Assembly (NCBI RefSeq): GCF_036059255.1
Contig: NZ_CP107947.1
Coordinates: 6,758,001 to 6,822,000 of the forward strand
Source of the DNA: Micromonospora sp. NBC_00389
GTDB lineage: Bacteria > Actinomycetota > Actinomycetes > Mycobacteriales > Micromonosporaceae
Direction: 5' to 3'
Length of the DNA: 64,000 nucleotides
The position numbers were made by a program, and so were the translations under genes. Positions 61,801 through 64,000 of the stretch are shown piece by piece (within the stretch, counting starts at the first letter, position 1; every line of letters starts with the position of its first letter). The notes under the pieces are model-generated. The model saw only the letters and a list, made by a program, of their open reading frames with translations. It was not told the origin of the DNA and did not search any database.

Positions 61801-63214
61801 CCTGGCGCTGATCCACACGCCTGAAGAGGTGCAGTTCCTCTGTCTCGATCTCAGTGGCGGTGCCATGGGTGGCCTGGGACGCCTACCGCACGTGTCCGGT
61901 GTCGCCGGCCGGCGGGACACCGAGGCGGTGCGCCGTACAGTCGCCGAGGCGGTCGCGGTCCTCGCGGCGCGAGAGGCGCGGTTCGCCGAGCACGGCGTCG
62001 ACTCCATCGCGACCTATCGTCGGCGACGGGCGGCCGGGGAGTTCGCCGACGACCCGTTCGGTGACATCTTCCTGGTGGTCGACGGCTGGAACACCCTGCG
62101 CCAGGAGTACGAGGAGCTGGAGCAGACCATCGGGGACCTGGCCAACCGGGGGCTGGGTTTCGGCGTACACGTGATCGTGACGGCGGTGCGGTGGGCGGAG
62201 ATCCGAATCAACATGCGCGACCTGCTCGGCACGAAGCTGGAGCTGCGGCTCGGCGACACGGCCGAGTCGGAGATCGACCGGCGGGCCGCCCAGAACGTGC
62301 CGGCCGGCTCGCCCGGGCGCGGTCTGACCCGCGACAAGCTGCACTTCCTGACTGCCCTGGCCCGCATCGACGACCGGTGCACCGCCGAGGACCTCAGCGA
62401 ATCGACGGCCGAACTCGCCCACCAGGTCGCCGCGGCTTGGCCCGGCCCTCCGGCACCACCGGTACGGCTGCTGCCGCGCCAGTTGTCGGTGGCCGAGCTG
62501 AGCGAGTGCAGCGATCCGGCTGCCAGTGGCCTGCCTATCGGCGTCGACGAGGTGGCCCTCGCCCCTGTCTATCTCGAGTTACACGGTGACCCGCATCTGA
62601 CCATCTTCGGCGACGCCGAATGCGGCAAGACGAACCTGCTGCGGGTGATCGCCCGGGGCATCGTCGAGCGGTACACCCCGAGGCAGGCGCGGCTGGTCAT
62701 CGCCGACTACCGCCGGGGCCTGCTGGGTGCGGTGGAGGGCGAGCACCTGGTCGACTACGCCCCCTCCAACCACGCATTCAGCCAGGGGCTCACTTCGATG
62801 TACGGCGCCCTACAGGCCAGGCTGCCCGGCCCGGACGTGACAACGGCCCAGCTGCGCGACCGGAGCTGGTGGCAGGGCCCGGACCTCTACATCCTGGTGG
62901 ACGACTACGACCTGGTCGCCTCCGGCGGGAACAATCCGCTCAGCGTGCTGCATGAGCTGCTGCCGCTGGCTCGGGATATCGGGCTGCACCTGATCATCGC
63001 GCGTCGGATGGCGGGTGTGAGTCGGGCACTCTACGAGCCCGTTCTGCAACGCCTGCGCGAGCTGGACTCGCCCGCCCTGCTGATGTCTGGTGACCGGGAG
63101 GAGGGCCAGATCCTCGGTGGGGTGAGGCCGCAGCGGATGCCGGCCGGCCGCGGCACGCTGGTACGTCGGCGCGACGGTGTCCGGCTGATGCAGACTGCGT
63201 GGTCGGAACCGTGA
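58877..63214 (+). CDS. Caspase-like protease fused to four FtsK/EccC-type ATPase modules
   Basis: 1445 residues. Residues 1-250 are a peptidase C14 domain: MGQRRALLVANDRY, dyad His82 (YFSGHGV) and Cys133 (LLLDCCYSGAF). Four RecA-like FtsK modules follow, with Walker A at 325-332 (GRAGTGKT), 640-647 (GATGSGKS), 959-966 (GAPRSGKS) and 1245-1252 (GDAECGKT). Modules 2-4 match D1-D3 of the type VII secretion ATPase EccC in order (LDFKGGATFASLDALPHTSA; LVVDGWNTLRQEYEELE; LYILVDDYDLVA). Module 1 looks like an extra D2-type copy. EccC's N-terminal membrane helices are absent, so the protein is soluble. Module 2 Walker B reads VICDGLTELL, with Gly754 in place of the usual Glu. A conflict or regulated-proteolysis role is inferred, not shown. 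Confidence 0.88.
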   Translation: MGQRRALLVANDRYIDDSLTDLYAPREEARDLLSLLADPDVGAFDQFRLLENESKSAIEREIESMLRAAGPEDMVLLYFSGHGVRSSKRGRLHLAVANTEVDHLSSTAISASFIRELLDESDAASSVLLLDCCYSGAFEGLGLKTADDDLALDGELRTGYGRYVITATNSVERADDGRPAIGTEPRLSSAFTGTIIQGLSTGAADITGQGRITPDDLWRYVHLELPKRSAQTPCQFGSASDEIHIALSREGQHRQRLRRDHRDPRLGDLLGKLESAGDVPLCATDWRRRGLLKVPVGQAHRVDQPAGEPVWLDLASAEGHLLVVGRAGTGKTTLLRTIIAGLALTHSASEVAIHCLESGGNWLGPMQRLPHVRTVLGDDQLGEVSNLLDRMERDVLDRKQLFRRHSLESPASLRARRAGLDGGPYPDVFLIVDRWQDFATLLESFAPRVVDLANKGLGYGFHVVILDRSWLSIPEELRELPQTRIETRLSQPHESLVNPDQAVRLPLNMPGWAIHGRRTFRIALPEPALGENDLKAEPEPATPEEADGLVSVIAKAWGTLQADAGPGSLRPAREALQGEVLTLLDLPDPTALQTFTGHPTPTGEEYLRIPIGVDETGGPVRLDLKESAQGGMGPHGLLVGATGSGKSELLRTIVVALAARHSSGDLNFIMLDFKGGATFASLDALPHTSAVITNLEDELSLVDRLEVSLFSELARRQELLRTSGNYPSRSAYEAARATGTPLEPLPSLLVICDGLTELLAARPEAIDLLVTIGRLGRSLGVHLLLAAQRLEEGTLRGLESHLSYRICLRTFSAAESLTVLGVPDAAELPNTPGHGLLKDGAWICHFRATYVSGAPVLTAAQGGAMPAELAGLSVLDIVVGRLSGGGPAARQVWLPPLDAPPSLDRLLPPLARHPDRGLNAPGPAPLTAPVGVVDIPHEQRRAPLLLDLSGADGNVAVVGAPRSGKSTLLHALVAALALIHTPEEVQFLCLDLSGGAMGGLGRLPHVSGVAGRRDTEAVRRTVAEAVAVLAAREARFAEHGVDSIATYRRRRAAGEFADDPFGDIFLVVDGWNTLRQEYEELEQTIGDLANRGLGFGVHVIVTAVRWAEIRINMRDLLGTKLELRLGDTAESEIDRRAAQNVPAGSPGRGLTRDKLHFLTALARIDDRCTAEDLSESTAELAHQVAAAWPGPPAPPVRLLPRQLSVAELSECSDPAASGLPIGVDEVALAPVYLELHGDPHLTIFGDAECGKTNLLRVIARGIVERYTPRQARLVIADYRRGLLGAVEGEHLVDYAPSNHAFSQGLTSMYGALQARLPGPDVTTAQLRDRSWWQGPDLYILVDDYDLVASGGNNPLSVLHELLPLARDIGLHLIIARRMAGVSRALYEPVLQRLRELDSPALLMSGDREEGQILGGVRPQRMPAGRGTLVRRRDGVRLMQTAWSEP

Positions 63215-63448
63215 CGCGGCCGCGATCCTTACCTCGTGTGGACCTTACAGCGCCACGAGCGGCGCCGCCGGGCCGCCCCGCCGCGCTCGGGTCCTACTGG
63301 CGAATGTCGCCCAATATCAGCCGTGCGCGGGTCGCGCCGGCGGCCTCTTCCGCTTCGCTACGCGGGCGGCCATTCACCCTCCTCACCAGACACAACGCCC
63401 GGCGAGTCAGGCCGGAAACACCGTTAGGTCCACAGGCCCCGGCGTGGG
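63215..63448. other. Intergenic 234 bp between converging genes
   Basis: No frame reads like protein, and I see no clear hairpin or tRNA-like fold. It separates the caspase-FtsK gene from the leftward partial hydrolase gene. Confidence 0.5.
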
Positions 63449-64000
63449 TCAAGAGCGAGGGCGCCAGTCGGCAGCGGTTCTCGCCGGGTCAACTGTCAGC
63501 CCCGTGGAGGCTCGGTAGCGCACGGGTATGGGATCGGTGAGTTCACCGACGAACTCCCCGTCGACGTGGTCGAGGAAGCCGAGGAGCGACCAGGCGCCGG
63601 CGGGTCCGGGGACCAGCCGGGGTGCGTACAGGTGCGGGTGCGTGAACGGTCGGGCGGACGCGACGTCCCAGCGGCCGCGGACGCTCCGGCCGGTCGCCAC
63701 CCAGATCCGGTGGTCGTCGCTCCGAGCGTTGGCGGTGGCGTCGGTGGAGAACAGCAGCAGGGGCTGCCCGTCGACGATCGCGACCTGGGGCACCTCGAGG
63801 CGGCCGAACCCGGCCGGTGTCGACAGCGGTGGCCGCACAATCCAGTTAACCAGGTCAGCGGATGTGGCATGGCCGACGACGCCTCGCGTCTTGGCCGGGC
63901 CGGTATTGGCGCGGGCAGTGATGAGCATGTGCCAGCCCTCACCGTCAGGGTCAGGGAACACCCACGGATCACGCCATGCCTGCTCGTACCACAAGTCCTT
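63449..64000 (-). CDS. Five-bladed-propeller sugar hydrolase (GH32/GH43-like), 5' end cut off
   Basis: The leftward frame enters from the right edge (KDLWYEQAWRDPWVFPDPDG) and stops at 63449, so about 183 C-terminal residues are visible. WRDPWVFPDPDGEGWHMLIT has the conserved Arg-Asp-Pro of clan GH-J/GH-F propellers, where Asp is the transition-state stabiliser. GRLEVPQVAIVDGQPLLLFS is the E(C/V)P-type block with a candidate acid/base Glu. This favours the GH32/GH68 beta-fructosidase-like group over GH43. The nucleophile region lies outside the window. Confidence 0.78.
   Translation of the reverse strand, partial: KDLWYEQAWRDPWVFPDPDGEGWHMLITARANTGPAKTRGVVGHATSADLVNWIVRPPLSTPAGFGRLEVPQVAIVDGQPLLLFSTDATANARSDDHRIWVATGRSVRGRWDVASARPFTHPHLYAPRLVPGPAGAWSLLGFLDHVDGEFVGELTDPIPVRYRASTGLTVDPARTAADWRPRS

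Noticed and set aside
58877..63214. Interpreting the EccC-like gene as a normal type VII secretion component
   Set aside because: It lacks EccC membrane helices, begins with a caspase domain, has four instead of three ATPase modules, and no WXG100, EccB, EccD or mycosin gene is in the window.

Overview
The window is GC-rich DNA with GTG starts, many ATGA and GTGA stop/start overlaps, actinobacterial protein families (LtrA, deazaflavin-type nitroreductase, EccC-type FtsK ATPases) and several actinobacterial insertion sequences. It most likely comes from a chromosome of a multicellular actinomycete. Micromonosporaceae is my guess from the gene content, not something proven here.

Layout. 1-543: 3'-truncated MalY/PatB-type C-S lyase. 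721-5430: ArsR-type regulator, small protein, ABC ATPase and ABC permease; the permease is split by two IS5-family elements that both entered CTAG sites. 5623-9030: a frameshifted unknown gene, a two-helix membrane protein, and an AraC regulator divergent from a VOC/SRPBCC pair. 9030-20030: a mobile-element graveyard (a third IS5-type element in a stop codon; ISL3 inside an IS256 remnant beside an IS1634 remnant; an integrase fragment) around a GH15 enzyme, a patatin and an AI-2E-type exporter. It is bounded by a roughly 780-bp direct repeat that carries the 3' part of ltrA.

20101-29267: FUSC-like membrane protein, then a TetR-controlled, translationally coupled operon for aromatic ring degradation (extradiol dioxygenase, fumarylacetoacetate hydrolase family protein, AMP-forming ligase, DoxX, FAD hydroxylase), then a second patatin. 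Remnants of a serine recombinase, IS21 and IS630 lie on both sides of an AraC/SDR pair and a nitroreductase-like gene.

33044-56381 is a glycan-use region. A leftward operon (unknown 1084-residue protein, enolase-superfamily dehydratase, DapA-like aldolase/dehydratase, SDR, SMP-30 lactonase) reads as a non-phosphorylating oxidative sugar-acid pathway. The divergent rightward operon has an IclR regulator, a sugar ABC importer, a GH105-like hydrolase and a second enolase-superfamily enzyme. A second IclR gene follows. A leftward operon then encodes two secreted GH31 enzymes and a secreted GH9-like enzyme with ten RTX-like nonapeptides. Two promoters 16.6 kb apart share the same ATGCAGCATG element at the same position between -35 and -10, so the three operons probably form one regulon.

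56770-64000: GntR/membrane protein pair, then an EACC1-like small protein directly upstream of a 1445-residue fusion of a caspase-like protease to four FtsK/EccC-type ATPase modules, the most unusual system in the window. A partial sugar-hydrolase gene (five-bladed propeller type) closes the window.
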